Origin: Apostichopus japonicus
Taxonomy: Eukaryota; Echinodermata; Holothuroidea; Aspidochirotida; Stichopodidae
DNA: 64,000 bases
Direction of reading: 5' to 3'
Assembly (NCBI RefSeq): GCF_037975245.1
Contig: NC_092561.1
Location: 124,001-188,000 of the forward strand
Part shown: piece by piece, positions 28,239 through 43,200 of the stretch
How positions within the stretch are numbered: position 1 is the first letter of the stretch
Layout of the letters: every line of letters starts with the position of its first letter
Position numbers and translations under genes: made by a program
The notes under the pieces: model-generated
The model's input: only the letters and a program-made list of their open reading frames with translations
Databases searched by the model: none
What the model was told of the DNA's origin: nothing

Positions 28239-31200
28239 ATATATATACATATGTATACATATATATCATGGCCTGGATATGCAACAAATGCCATGGACAT
28301 AGGACTGTATGGTTTAGAAAATCTATTTTTTATACATCGTAAAGTGTTGAAACACACCTACTGTACTTCTTATGGCCAATCCGTAAGGGAAAACAGGACA
28401 GATGAACATGTGCTAATTTGATATGGCAAATCATTTTTAAAGCAATTGACTAGTGGCAAACAGTGTGACATCTCTTTGGGAGACAAAAATGCACTTTCAA
28501 AATTGTTAGTCCTGTAAATATTGTATATATTCCTAACTCAGAAATGGTTGTTTTGAACTAACCTGATTTAGGGCAAACAAGCCAGAGTTTACAGTAACTA
28601 TGTACAGCCCTAATCATAAATGAATAAACAGTGGGTGGTCTGAGCAGGAACTATAGTAATAAATCCTATTCATATGTTCCATTTTTCTTTGATGTTTGTT
28701 TCGGTTTTTACTGTGGTGCGTGAAAAGTTGACAACAACAAGAAACAACAATTTTGAATGTTTATCTAGCTCAGTCACTGTACTATAATCCCAAACGATTC
28801 CTAAAATAAAATGAAATACAATTTGTCTCTGCTTGTACTCTTTGCCATAGCTTTCGTTTTCTCAGCTAATTTTTTTAGTTTTTAAAAAAAATGAATGCAT
28901 CACGTTACTTTCAAATTTCTTGAAATTTTATGCAACTTGTCAAAAATGTCATTTCTAAAGTAGTAATGGTCTATCAGCTACAATGCATACTGTCATCCTG
29001 ATGGAAATAAAACATTATGTAATAATTCTGGTCATGATATCAAGAAACAACAATGCTTTAAACAAAGACAATCTATTGTCTTTATCAACTATAAAAAATA
29101 AAACATGCCACAGTATTCGCAATAATTTTACATGCTATCCGTATGAATTGTACTATTTTGCCAGTACAGTTGTAAGCAAAAAGAACAGCGTAATATTCTT
29201 TCAAAAAATATATTAATATCAAAATTGATGCCATCAGGAGGATGTCCCTTTAAAGATAATTGTCTTATTCATGAAATTTTAAAAGCTGAAATAATAATAC
29301 CTAGATGATTTTATTGCCCTTTAGAAATGCCATTTGATTTAAACATCATTTCTCAGAAATCGGATCAAAATGTATTGAACTTCTCGTAAAATCCTAATCG
29401 TACATTATTCTCAAACAGACGTCTCCCCGATGCAATAAATTACTCTTCTTCCATCACAGTGGATCCCTAGACTGTGAAGTTGGCTGTATAACATTTCGTT
29501 TGACGTAAAGAAATTGAGGTAAAGAGGTGTGTAATTGATTGCCATATGTCAGACTTTTTGCTTGAAATTTGTAGGAAAATAAGTCCAATTGTTTAATCTA
29601 AATACTAAATCACCAGCATCGTCGAGCACAGCTAGTTCTCGTACGTAGATCTTGAAAGATAAATTTTAGTTGCACTTCTTCAGCAGATGTCTGATCGGTT
29701 TATATCTTAATGACGTCTGCAAATTTGATGACAGAAATCGTTTCTCTTCCGGGAGAACTAACCTCCTCAAATATCATGAGATAAACATGATGGGAATTAA
29801 ATTGTGATGTGATTTATTACCAAACGAGTAAAGATACTGACGATCTCGCAGCTCAGAATTAAACTTCGCAGTAAAGACAAAAGCATCAGTTGAAAACTTG
29901 GATTCTATATTAAAGAAGTCTCTGGAACATCTGCAGTACTTATTTATTGGACATATCATGCATATATTTTTATGTACTAGCTTTCATTTTCTCACTAGAA
30001 TTGTTCAGAAGTAAATTTGATATGCACAAGAGGAATACATAATGTATATCATCTGTGCAAACATTCTGATTCAATTTACATTCAGTCTCTTCATTAATGC
30101 CGTCTTCTAGACTTGTTCATATGAAGTTTACAATGTCAGGTCATCCAGCACGACAAAATTTCTGAAGACGACCAAGATCAGATCTGGTGCAAAATTTTCT
30201 GTTTCAACGACCGAAGAGCCGGTTGTGGCCAGGCGGAAAACTGTCCAGTAGTTGTTTACATTAAATTCATGTTGCATTGTAGCTAAGTTTCCCCTCCCCT
30301 CCCACTCCCCTCCCGCTGCCCCTCCAATGATCCAGCCCAAGGGAGAGCTCATCACCGGCCCAAAGTCAGTGTTCTATTCAGCAGACCTACACATTTCTCC
30401 TATAGTGCACGCATAGATCATGCTCTGTTACTTTGCCACACATTTTCAGACAACCAATACTGCTGTTCAAGGGACAACCACAAAGTCCGAGGGACAACCA
30501 AAAGACTGCCTTAACAATGTTGCGCTGCGTGCATGTTCTCACTAGAAGTGAACTGGAACATACAAATGTGATGTCAGCAATACCCAACATCAAAAGTGTG
30601 GGTTTTTTCCTTCCTTCTCTACAAAAGTTTGAATTTTGTTACCTGAGAAATGGAGGCATCAGACACTGAATCAATACACTGCATGTTCACTGTATCGTAT
30701 AAGCTTCATGAATAACCTCTGACATGAAGACTGGATCCATACCCAATACAAACAGTACAAGAATTTATATGAAAATAAAGAGCATTTTTTTTTCGTCCAT
30801 GTGATCTACAACAACACACCTGCTTGCTTCAAGTTCCCCTTTTTAATTGAACAAACATGAGTCAGGCTTAACTAACAATATTTGGAAAACGGAAAATGCT
30901 GGAATCAAAGTTTCGTTAGTTATTCAGGAATAAAAGTTCCTCTTTTACATTCCAAAAACACCTTTTACAGGCTCTCAACTATGCCACTCAAACCGCTGTT
31001 GGGCATGATAATTTGGTCAGCAATGTTACCAAACCTCCACAATAATTACTCAATACAAGATTTCACTTGATCACACACCAAGACACCCTCCTACTATAGA
31101 TAATTTGGTTCCATTGTTGTCATATAACCCCACCCTCCTCCCCCACCCCACACACATATTAAAGAGCACTCTAGAAAATTATTGATTTACAATTAATGAA

Positions 31201-34200
31201 AAAAATTATTATTTACATAATATACTGTAGACATACTCCTTCTGTAGATACTTTGTTATTGCATTAATTAGCAAGGAATTTGAATCCATTGTTGCCCTGG
31301 TGTTCAGCCAATATCGATAAAAAAAAATCAACCAATAGTGTGTGGGCTACTTCCGGACTTCCTGATTCCGAAGAATTCTCTTACGGAAACACCGATCAAC
31401 AACCGCCAATAACAAATACAGTACACAGCAAGGCAACCACCTCTCTGAATTAACCTGACAATTACTGAACCATGTCCGGCGCCTGAAACTGATTGTAAAA
31501 AGTCCACGACCCTATAGCAATGCAGTGATTTTGGTTTTTTAGTTTTATTATCACCTTTCTGTTAGTTGGCTTTGTTAGCAGGAAGGAGATATCAGGCCTC
31601 AAAAATTCTGGCTATCTACTAGCTTAATGCCAGTGGATTTTGCCATTTATTTGCCAGTAGAATAAAAAGGGTACTGACAATTTTCCTGCCAGTAGACATT
31701 CAGAAAGTAACAAAACTAAGAAGTTGGGTAATGAATGTCAGTCAGAGACTCTTTCGGAAACTTATTATTACTTAGTATTACTGCTTATTATCAGCAAATA
31801 TTATCGGGCTGCTCTCAAAAAGCCTGTAAAAGTAACTGACATGTGTTGCAATTCAGGAAAACGTCACCTACAATTTGATAGATTTTCTTAAACACTGGCA
31901 TTTTGTTTAGAGGAAGTGGCTAAGATTGTGAATTTCTTGGCCTGGATATGAAATTCTTATCAAGGATTATTCAATATATAGCAAAAAACTGGAAAATCTG
32001 TATTCCACACTGGTTATTTCAAAGACATTATTTCAATATTTATACATTGTTCCTCCTGCCTTTAGACGTAGATGTAGCACGTGACTAGTTATTTCTGTAA
32101 GATAAACCATCCATATCACAACAGGATGTGATTGTGTGAGTTCTGTAGGTGGGGTGTTCTGTGATGTCTTCTACAAACTTCTGTTCTTCAATTTGAGGTA
32201 AAATTCCTTTCTAAATTATGAAGCTGTCTTGTCCTGTTAAAATTCTGATACAGTTGAACAAGTTACCTTAGCTGTGGATGCTGATATCACAAACCTCGTC
32301 TGGTTTGCTGGATTCAAAAGGAAGAGGAAATGGACGGTGTTGACTCAAAATTTGAGTTACCTTAGGGCCTCCCCTGATTTCCCCCTCACCCCCCCCCCTT
32401 ATGCATCCTAAATCTGAAGAGTTTGAGGTACATATGTTGACTGCAGTCTTTTGAGACCATGTATCAAAAAATATAGCAATGCTTCTGTGAACATGCATAG
32501 AGTATATATCACCTTCCTGTATAAATAAATGCATCTTGCACAGGACAAAGAAAAAGGGGAGGGATTTTCCACTGATTTTCAGACACAAAGGGTTCTTTTT
32601 ACAGTGACTTTTCGTGACACTATGTCGTCAAAGTTGAACCAACACAAAAACATGCACAATATTGCTCCAGGCAAGTTAAACTTGAACGCCTTTGCCTTTT
32701 TACAGTTTTATCCATCAATAAACTCCAGCTATGTGAAAACCTCAACAGTTACAAAAAGGAAAGAAAAAAAAAATTGAAATGTCATTGATTGTCAACAAAT
32801 TCAGTCTCTGGTAGATTAGGAAAAACAACTATCAGGAATAAAAAATCACTGGTGAATAGTTTAAAGAACTTGTTTACAGAAGTCTACAAGTTCTTCGCAA
32901 TACGACGTTAGGCCTTGCGACGCGATATATATATCTCATTATTTTCTGCACATATTTTGTTAATACTTTATACTTAAGACTTTTTATTATCTTGATTATA
33001 TATTGATCATATATTTATACATGTGTATAACAACATTCTGGCATCAATCTTGACAGATCTACTACAGGAATAATTAAGTGTTTTTTTTTTTACATTTTCA
33101 AGTATATTAATATCACATATTATAGAAGGTTGGTTAACATTTAAACAGGGAAAGTGATAACAACCCATTAGTGCACAGCATGTGTAACTGTTATAAATAC
33201 AGAATATACTAAATATCCATACCAACAGACAAAGCAAGAAGAGGCAATAGCTAATTGTCCAGTGACTCATTAATGATGTTCAAACATTTTAAACATAGAT
33301 CGGTTTTAGCTATAAGAACAACAAGTTTCGATCAATGTTGACTTCAACTGATGATAGAATGTGTACAGATATCCATGTACATTTAAAAAACAATTGGCAT
33401 CCCTTGTCAGTTAACACACTGCTCGAGCGGCTTTCGTACTTCTGTCATCAAAATCGGAAGACATTCAATTTGAAGTCATGAGTGACTGGAATTTATTTCC
33501 AGAGGCCGTTTCAACAAAATGAAAAACACATGTAGGTCCTTATTCTACCAAAACTCAAACAAACTACTTAACAATCTCACCTCACCCAGATCAAACAACA
33601 TCCCCCCCCCCAACCCTCTGAAGAAGATCCTGCTAGAATCAAAATGTCAGGCGCACTTACTTTAACACATTCTCTGACACAGGCTCTTTAGTGGATAAGC
33701 AGTTTGCTAACTGTTTTTGTTTTATTTGTGTTTTTTTTTAAATTAAATTGTCCATAAACTGGTTGTCCATCAACTAACTTCCCTGATAGTTTTGATTGTC
33801 ATAAAAGGAGATTTTGTTGCCTTAGACCCGTGGTTTTCAACCTTGGGCTCGCGGGCCAATTTGGGCCCGCGAAGCCGATTTTGTGGGCTCGCGAGCATTG
33901 CCCCAGTAATGATTAAAAATTGTGGCATTTTTGGGGGCTGGTGGCGAAGGGACATGATGATGTTTCTTAGGAAGCCTCTTCGATGAAACCTTGTACAACG
34001 GGTAAAATTTACTCAACCCTAACCCTATAAGACTAGTATAAGAGAATTCGGTGACTCCCACCAACCACTGCACACTACGTATTTACCAAGGTTATGATGT
34101 GTGGAAGCCTTGCTTTGTACCATTGCCTTGTACCATTGAGGGTTGCAAGAAATCTTTGAGGCTCTAATTGGGAAGTACCTGTCATCTGATCACGAAGGAA

Positions 34201-37200
34201 CATACATAGCTCTGATTGAGTCCCCGGGTCACTTGTGTCAAGAATACACTAATTAACGCTGTGAAATTGATTTTATGAAGTTGATAATTTTGCAGGGTAG
34301 GGTATGGGCTCGCGAGGACGGCTCGGAAGATGAATTGGGCTCGTGATCGAAAAAAGGTTGAAAACCAAGGCCTTAGACCAATGTTGCAGTGGGGGAGGGG
34401 CAAGTCATACCTCAAAAACTAATTTGCATAGTACTGGTAAGGAAGTTCAAAGCACAACCCAAAATCAACCATTAATATGGTGATTATTATTTCAGACATA
34501 TCTTGCAACTAGTCACTGGGGCAGAGAAATAACATGCACCTGATCAAACAACTCTGTAGACAAAATACCCCCACCGCACCATCCCCTCTCCACCCTACCA
34601 AATCCTGAAATAAAATATTGGTGGTCGACAACATACCTCCCCCGATGGACTCAGCGACAAAGTTAGGATCGATCAATTTATCTGACAGAAGCTTCTCGAC
34701 CTTTGAGGCATCTTTGCTCTTGATGGCATCCAGGAGGGATCGGAGGTTCGATTTACTGTGGTTCTTCCGGACTTGAGCAAAGTCGATGCTCATTTGCCGG
34801 TAAACTCTCTTCTTAAACTTGAACTGAAGGGGGAAGAAAGGGAGAGTGGGATTAACTGGAAGTAAATAAAAATTATCTTATTTGATAAGTTTATTAAAAA
34901 ATAATGAGTTTTTGTAGCCAATTGTCAGGGCTGTCCATTTTCAATGGACGCTACTTTATGGTTTGCCCAATCTTTACGAAAGTAGCTAACTTTGGTAACA
35001 AAGCAGGTCAATGGGTCTTGTAGATTTCCTATCATTGACAGAGAGAGATAATTTAGATCCACATGAAGAGGTATTAATTCGTCTGTGTGGACCATTAAAT
35101 GTAAAACTTGAGTAACACACTAGATGAGGGAGCCATAAATAATTGCATGAGTCATGGGTGACTAGCATCATAGTAACAAGGTTATAAACCTGCAATTACT
35201 CCCAAATGTTGCTCTTTAATAAAGGTACATTTTTCATGCCCTAAAACACATGCAGAAACATTTTTGTAATTGAAGACCTAGAAATGGGAGGGGAAGGGTT
35301 GGGAAGGAAAAGGGATAAAAACCAGAAAAGGTAGGGGAAATGGATACGAGGAAAGGGGGAAGGGGGAGGGGGGACATAAGGGATAAGAGAAGGGGAAAGG
35401 ATGATAGAAACTACAAGGAAAGGAAGAGGAAGGACGGAAGTCATATTCAAACATTTTTTTCCATTGTAATTTACAGCTAATGTCTTCAGTGTTATTGCAC
35501 TTCAGGTTCATGTTTTCCTGAAGATGAAATTCTGTTCACTACTCAAATCAACAATTACCTCAAGGCCTGCTTTAGTGTCAATATTATATTCTTTGAAGCT
35601 CCTTTCATCGTCCAAGAACTTGCCTGCTCTATTGTTGGCCGGTAAGATAAAAAAGCCGTAGTTCAGACCCTCTTGGACGTCCTTAAAACAAAAGACAAAA
35701 TGTGCTGACGTTATTACATTTATACATTGTATGAAGGTAGTGGAAAATTCTAATAAAATTAAAAAACTATTGGACAATCTTGTCTAGCAAATCACAAGAG
35801 AATTATCTATTTTCACTAAAAGAGAATTGAGGAAATTACTACCAATCCTAAAAATAATCACAAGAGCAGCACAGTGGTGACGGAAAACTATTGCTGGTTT
35901 TAATGGTTCATCTGTGAAATGATTCGTTCCTTGGATCACTTTAGTAATTTTGCTGTTAGTTCATCGGTTACTTTCACTAATCATTCTATACTAGCTTTCC
36001 AACAACGCTGCGATGTGACCCAAAAGTGGGTTGCTAGAAATCTTTGGTGGGTCGCAGGATTGCTTTTTTCGGAGAGTTTCTCTTCAGTTTTCATACCTTG
36101 CAAAACAGAGATTGATTAAGTTATACTCAAGTCCATAGTCTAAGCTAATGTAGCCTGCATGCCTTCTAATCATTGATCATTTCTGAGGGGGATTGGTGGG
36201 GGGATGGGGAGGGAGGTGGGAAAGAGTTGTCTGGTGGGTCGTGGCTCAGTCTTCATGGAAGATCATGGGTCGTGGATTCTCAAAGTTTGTGGACGGCTGC
36301 TTTAAGCTTTTTAAACACAATTAAAACCATAAGATGTACTTAAGATAACTTACATTTGGAAAGGAACTTAAAACCTGTAGCTTAGCCTCCCATATCTTCT
36401 GGTGAATCGGGAAACACATACGTTTCTGAAACGAGAGGAACATCAGAGTTTGTTATTAAAGTAATCAAAGAGCCCTCATACCATGATTGCAATAAACAAG
36501 AGCAAACAACTGCTAGAGAACCAAAACTTTAAAAAACACTCTTGAGATAAGAATACAGTCAGCTGCAAAGTGTCTATTAGAGACAGAGTACTACAGACAC
36601 ATGCCTATTAGAGCGATTAGGAAATTGTTGTTCAAAGGAGCTGTCTGTAGAGCTTTAAAGTTTAAACCTTATTAAACTAAGTATTACCAAAATATTGGCA
36701 ATGGATTCAGTTTCCACAATCAATGTGTTTGATTACGACAAAATATCACTATATTTAAAAAAAACGCCAGACTGGTTTCTTCCAATATTCTATTTCCTCT
36801 AATTCTTTTATAATACTTTTTTTATGAAAATAATAAAGAGCAGAAAAATATTTTTTTATAGGCATTCCTTTGTCTGCAAACATGGGCTGTCAGTGGCGAC
36901 ATTTCACCAGCAGGCTCTGTAGGAAGTTGAAATGACTATGTACATCAATATTCCTCCTGTGTGCTTCACTAGTTTATTTGATCATATTATCTTCATCAAC
37001 AGATCTTACTGAAGTTTTGAATTTTAAATGTACTTTAATTAACATTCAATTATTCATTATTGAGTTAATAGAAACGACAATATCCTGCAGGGTTCTACAC
37101 GCCGAGAAACCCAAATTATGCACGAGAAAAAAAAATGAATTACAGGTAAGTAGGTTTTACAGATTTTATTTTCAAAGTTTCTCATGTTTAAACCTGATCC

Positions 37201-40200
37201 ACATATTCACAAGTCATTAGTATACGCTGGCACCAAATTTGGGCAAGCTACAGTAATTCCTAAAACATGCTTAATGCCTTAAAATATTCATCATCACCTA
37301 ATATTCCTGAAATCTATCACCTAGTACTGTACTTCAATTTAATAAAATACGGAGCTTATTTACCGACTATATTTTCAAATATTGACGGATGAAATATATA
37401 TATCTGTGTTCCTATGTACATGGTTAAAGGCAAACAGCATAAGCCTCAAAGACCGGTACTTTAAAGAGCCTCCAGTATCAGACATTATTTTCAATGTTGC
37501 AATGTTCAGTACTAATTAAAACACTGTGCCTCCCATAGCAACAGAATTAAGTTGTTAAGGCCTCCAGTCTTCAATTTCATTTACAAAAAAATAAATAATA
37601 AAACATGAGAATATGAGTTTCATTTACAAAAAAATAAATAATAAAACATGAGAATATGAGTTTCATTTACAAAAAAATAAATAATAAAACATGAGAATAT
37701 GAGTTTCATTTACAAAAAAATAAATAATAAAACATGAGAATATGAGTTTCAATTTTAAAGTACAAATAAAACAATCTATTCTTCCTCATCTTCTCTTTAT
37801 TTACTATTATGGTCTTGCTTAAACATCTCGGTATACTGTATTTCATTACTACAGTATCTATGTACGGTACGTATTGATATACTTGGGGTGTCAGATATGC
37901 AGACTATAATATACTGTGGGTTGTGATCAAAAGATACTGTATCAAAAGATAAAGTAGTGCTAGGGTCTCAAGAACTCTCAAATGATGTGAAATATTGCAA
38001 AATATTTCTTTTTTATTTCTTCAAAGAAATTCTTGTTTTGTGCATTAACACAGGAAAGTGACTGTAGACATGTTATGTTAAAGTAAGAGTACTGCAATAC
38101 AGTGTTTGTGAGGAGACAGGTAAGGCGTAAGTTATAGCCACCTCGCTAATATTTATTATTCATAACTAGTTTAGTTTCAGACAGGCTACAAATTGTGATA
38201 CTTAGATCTACTTGTTCCTCAAACAAAAAACCTGCAGTTTAAATCAAAGAATTGAAAACTTCAGCTTTAAAAGGATACATATTATAATTTGTAGAGAATA
38301 CTTGAACATTCATTTCAACAATTTTTGGGGGGCAAAGTTAGAAAAAGTAATTCCAAATGAGGACATGCGTGAGTTTAAAATAAGAAAGATCAAGGCACAA
38401 AAATAAATCATTGGGCCTATATACCATGCAGCAGATGTACCATCCATGTTGACCTAATATTGTACATAGTCTCAAACACTTTTAGCAAATTTATCTGGAT
38501 ATATTTATGTACCCTTTACCTAAAGAGAAAACTAATCATTAATATTCCGATCACAATCCTCAATCATGGGGTGTTTTCATCACATATAATCTCCATCTCA
38601 CTTCATATGACTCACTCATTTGCATTTCAAAATTATCAATTTCCAAACATTCAAAGAAAATAACCTTTAAAAAAAAAAGGGAGGACAGATGATTTTTCAG
38701 AAAGATTGAAAATCTAAACTTTCTCTTATGGTTAGCTGAAAGATAAAAATTGGTTTTTTGAAAAGATTTAATAATGTTTGCAAAAATGTGAGGGATACTG
38801 ACTTCTTTCTTTAAGCACATAATTTGTGTCCCTTGATTTGGATTGAGCAAAGCTAGTTAAGGCTGACAAGAAATCAAATGAAATTGCTGGGCTCATACCA
38901 CTAATAGCTATTACATTTAAAGAAGCAGCCCTGCATCGACAGAGATGACGCTAATTTTGGACCATTTCTGTATTCAATTCTGTAAAAAGCCTCAAAATTT
39001 CTGATTATTTTATACTGGCTATTTTTAAAAGGTGGATTTTCTTGTTTGCCAAGTAAAGGAAAGGGCACTTGCATTTTGTCTGCTGGTGTAAAAGCTGAAA
39101 TGCAATGAAAATTATAAATGGAAATTTTGAGTAGATTGTTTTATGTGCTGGCATTCTTTAACAATTGGCTTAATTTTATTTGTTTCAATTGTTTTGTTTT
39201 TTGGGGTAATTTTTTTTTATAGGTGAGGGGGGTTGAAATTCTAGGCCTGCTGTTCAACTGTTTGTCACAACTCACTAATATATTAAACCTGTATGCTTTA
39301 TATTGTATTTTGCGGCACAATGTGCGACCCGTAGTTAAAAGAGATTTGCAAGCTTAGACATAAATGGCCAGCTTAATACCTCAACAGCGATCAATGCTTT
39401 TGATAATTTTCTTACAGTAAAACTGCAACTTTGTATCTAGATCAGTTGTCTGTAATAATTTAAACTATATTGCATGGTATTTAGTATGATACAGAGAAAG
39501 GTCTCCAATGCAACGACAATTAAGTGTATACACAGCTATTAAAAGGATTTCTACTGGTAACCTCTAAATATGGAAGGAGAACCTGCAGAAAACCTTGAAT
39601 ATTTACATCTCTAGGAAGTTAAATCATGTATAGTGGTTTCAATGGCTATACATTAATGTTGGCTTAGAAGGCAGTTTGTTTTACCCCTGAGCTGCTAAAT
39701 AGCCATACTGTATGTTTTCATGTGGGAGAAACCAAAGGGCTTGTTACTTAAGTGTACATTCACATCGGGTGGCTATCCAATTTACAGTTCTAGCTCATTT
39801 TGGACTTCTCAGGATTTTCCCGAAAGGGAAAACTATGGAGTCACTTTTACCGACCTTTCAAATTGTGAGGGGGGGCTGCGGATTTGCAAAGTGGCAATGA
39901 CTATAATGCAGATCGCAAAGTCGGTAGTTACTATTATGGTTAGATTCATCCAACACGACAGCAAACAGAAACATTGTACTCAAAGCCAAAGCCAAAGTGA
40001 ATTAATCAGGTCACACATCTGGAGTCTATGCATGCTAAAGGCCTGGTCACACTATACCGATTTTTTATCGGAATACTATCCGATTTTCCCGGAGGAATCG
40101 AAACAGCCAGTTTTTTGATCGGGTCTTCTAGCCACAGTGATAAAGGACCTGATTTGCTATCTGTTGAGCCATTCCGATGTGGAATAGCCCTCTCCTCACT

Positions 40201-43200
40201 TTTGATATTAACTCTGTTTCCTTTTATCGGATAGCTATCCGATTTCTCTTCCGATTTTTATCGTTTTTCGATGTGATGTCACTTCAGAACCCCTCAGATT
40301 TGGAGTAGGTATTCGAATATTCCACTGCATTCATTACATTCACTACCACAAACCTCACTCTTCGGCCTAAAATCGGAAAAATCGGACCGTATTCCGATAA
40401 AATACCAGTGTAGTGTGACCGGGCCTTAAGTTCTTCATTACCGCCCTCATAAACCTTTCGGGGAAACATTTCATACTGTAGGTTTGATTACAATTTTGGA
40501 AGACCATTTTAGAAAGAAAACCTTGGATTTCTCCTAAATGAAAAAAACACAACTTACTTTGGCCAGCCAGGGGTCAATTTAACCCAGAACCTACCAGATG
40601 CTACTGTACAGTTGGACTCATTGCTTCTAACGTATGCCACATCCTTTATCCACTTGACCATAGCACTGGTATATTAAGAAAATTAACTAATTAACTTGAT
40701 AATGGCCCTAATTAATGACTTAATATAATATCCACTCTGATGCACTCAGAAGGTGAACACTTTTTTTGTGTGCATGTTTATTATATTAAAAATTAATTTG
40801 TTTCTGTGAGTGACTTAAAGTGACAGTGCGTACATACTGTACATTTATTACATTTGATAGTAACCTGAATTAACCATATGTGTGGAAATATAGCAGATTG
40901 TTGTCTATATTCAGTTGAGGTTATTAAGAAAATTGTGAACAATTGGTTAGGACTTGTATATCTAATCTTGTTGAACAATGACAATCATCAAACAAAAACT
41001 ATAATGCACAAGTTTGACTTAATTTTCAACAATATATATAAATTTAGAAACACTCAATTGCATGGTAATAATACTTTCAACATGTGCGTTTACAACTCCA
41101 CATTTTCCACTTTTTACTTTTAATTAAAAGCCCCCCAGACTTACTTAATTTCTTCTCGTTATTATTTCTTTGAATGACCTCAGCATCAAGGAATCCTGTA
41201 CAGTATTAACACAAGATGCATCCCATTTCTCAGACATGACTGTCAGGAAATAAAGATATTTAATGAACTACTTTCTCAAAAGTTGATGGTTTACAACAAT
41301 ACAATAAAACAGAGGGTGGCGATATGGACTTTGATCCAATTTACACTTCATAAAGTCTTTGTTCATGAATCATGTGGTGGTGATGATGTCATCAGTTGAT
41401 GAATTATCTATAGTTAGTTTCTAAGGTGGAATATTTGAAAATTAGTAATCTATAGTTAGTTTCTAAGGTGGAATATTTGAAAATTAGTAACTATACTAGA
41501 AATCTTGTGGTTCCGGTGAACAGTGGTAATTAACATAGAATTACAATTATATTTCCTTTCAGTCCTACAGGCAATTTGGGAAAGGGAAACAATAAGGAGA
41601 AGAATTTTATTTTGACCCATTTTTGTGAGGCAGAGTTCCAATCTTTGTATGGTATTGTGTCATACTTTATCAATCCCCACTATTGGTGCTTGAGCATGCT
41701 CTTAAATATTGTAATTTATTTATTTAACATTAAAGGGTAAACTCGGTTAGCATAAAGCTGATCTCTCCCCCCCTCCCCCCCCCCCCCCCCCGAGGCCCTG
41801 TTAAAGGTAATTTTATTAGACATTTTTGGTCACTACATTATAGCCTAGAAGCTATTTCCATATTTAAGAAAATTTCAAGAAATTTAATACATACATGTCA
41901 TATGGATAAACTTTTATTCATGTTTATGATAATAGGTGCAACCACTGCACATTTTGCCATCATCATCAAGTCCAATTCTTACCTTTCCCATGCTTTAATA
42001 TACTGTATGGATAACATCATAAATCTCTGTACAAAAGTCAAACACCAACAGGTATATATATTGATTGTTTCCCATTGTGTCTTTTAACCACAAGGAATTT
42101 AGACCCCCTTGCACACCCTGCATAGATGACATACAGACATGTATGGGACATGTCAATACCTTCTGGTATAAAATCAAACATCTTTTAAGCCTGCTTGTGG
42201 ATTTAAACCCCCCTGTACAGCCCCATTGTTCTCTCATCCTGGTTCCCAAAACCCATCCACAATAGTGAATCACCCTCATACCTTTAACAGACAATGCATC
42301 TTTGACCTGGCTAGCCCTGACACATTTAGGATGCTGGCCAGTTAAAAGTGTATAAAACCACTGGAGCGAAACAAGACTTTATTCAGAGAACAATTTAAGG
42401 TATTTAGGACTATTCCAATGTGCACAGCTGTAGTACAAAACACATCTTAGGGCTTAGTAAGTCCTGAAGAGGTCCAATGCATGGGATAGTACATACTGTA
42501 TTGTCGGCCTTCTCAGCCTTTTGGCTAAGATCATGTGTAGTATCTGTTCCCTTTCGAGGGGAATGGTGATGCACACCCGACGATGATCACACAGTCACAG
42601 TCCCGATTCAAGGGGAACTTGGGTTGAGAGCGGATCAGTCGTTCTGTAGTTTGGTTTTCATGCCCAGGTTCTTTCCTGGGCGACTTTTTCTTAAAAAGTA
42701 GTACATACTGTATTGTAATTTTGAGGAAGCAAATTGTGAAAATGGCTGGTGCAACAAATCAGCTACCTGGTAAATTTTATCACAAGCTAAGGCCAATACC
42801 ATGTATGCATGCATCTATAGGTCATCAGCTATGAAAGATCAGTGACAATCTGCATACCCTACAAGCTAAGTATAGGAGCAAGTCAAGCATTACAGTAGGT
42901 CCCACAAGCTAGAGGCAGTTAACTCTGTGCAGGGACTCAAGCAAAAAATAGCAACAGTACAAACATGTGACTACCAACAGCATTGCGATCATGTATCTCA
43001 GGACTGCTAGTACACCACAATCTAGGAACCACAATCTTGGAACAGTATGTATATCCACTACATTGGCACCTTTTGTAAAAACCTGGTTCCTACAAAACAT
43101 TTTACAATCCAGTTCTTCTATTTATAAACACAAAAATAACTATGGAAGGGAAACTAACACATCTGTTATTAACTACAAATGACCTAAAGAAGGAACCCAT

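Larger units (their letters stand above)
21185..34636 (-). other. SHANK: SHANK intron 5
   Basis: 13.5 kb holding the palindrome array (26.8-28.1 kb), TA microsatellites and the 543-bp hAT element. A GC-richer patch at 22,140-22,270 is unlike its surroundings, but has no gene I recognise. 28,300-33,800 shows only AT-rich DNA with a few C runs. Confidence 0.85.

Noticed and set aside
28091-28421. Tyr/Ile-rich open frames on both strands
   Set aside because: They are translations of a TA microsatellite.
34509-34793. A gene starting at the Met at 34793
   Set aside because: The frame is open upstream to an acceptor at 34823 and the SHANK match extends past the Met, so it is an internal exon. The 3' part of the frame runs into intron after the donor at 34637.
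42505-42698. Functional U2 snRNA gene
   Set aside because: Only the first ~45 bp match. The Sm site and stem-loops III/IV are absent apart from a weak AGTTTGG, and an 18-bp target-site duplication shows a retroposed copy.
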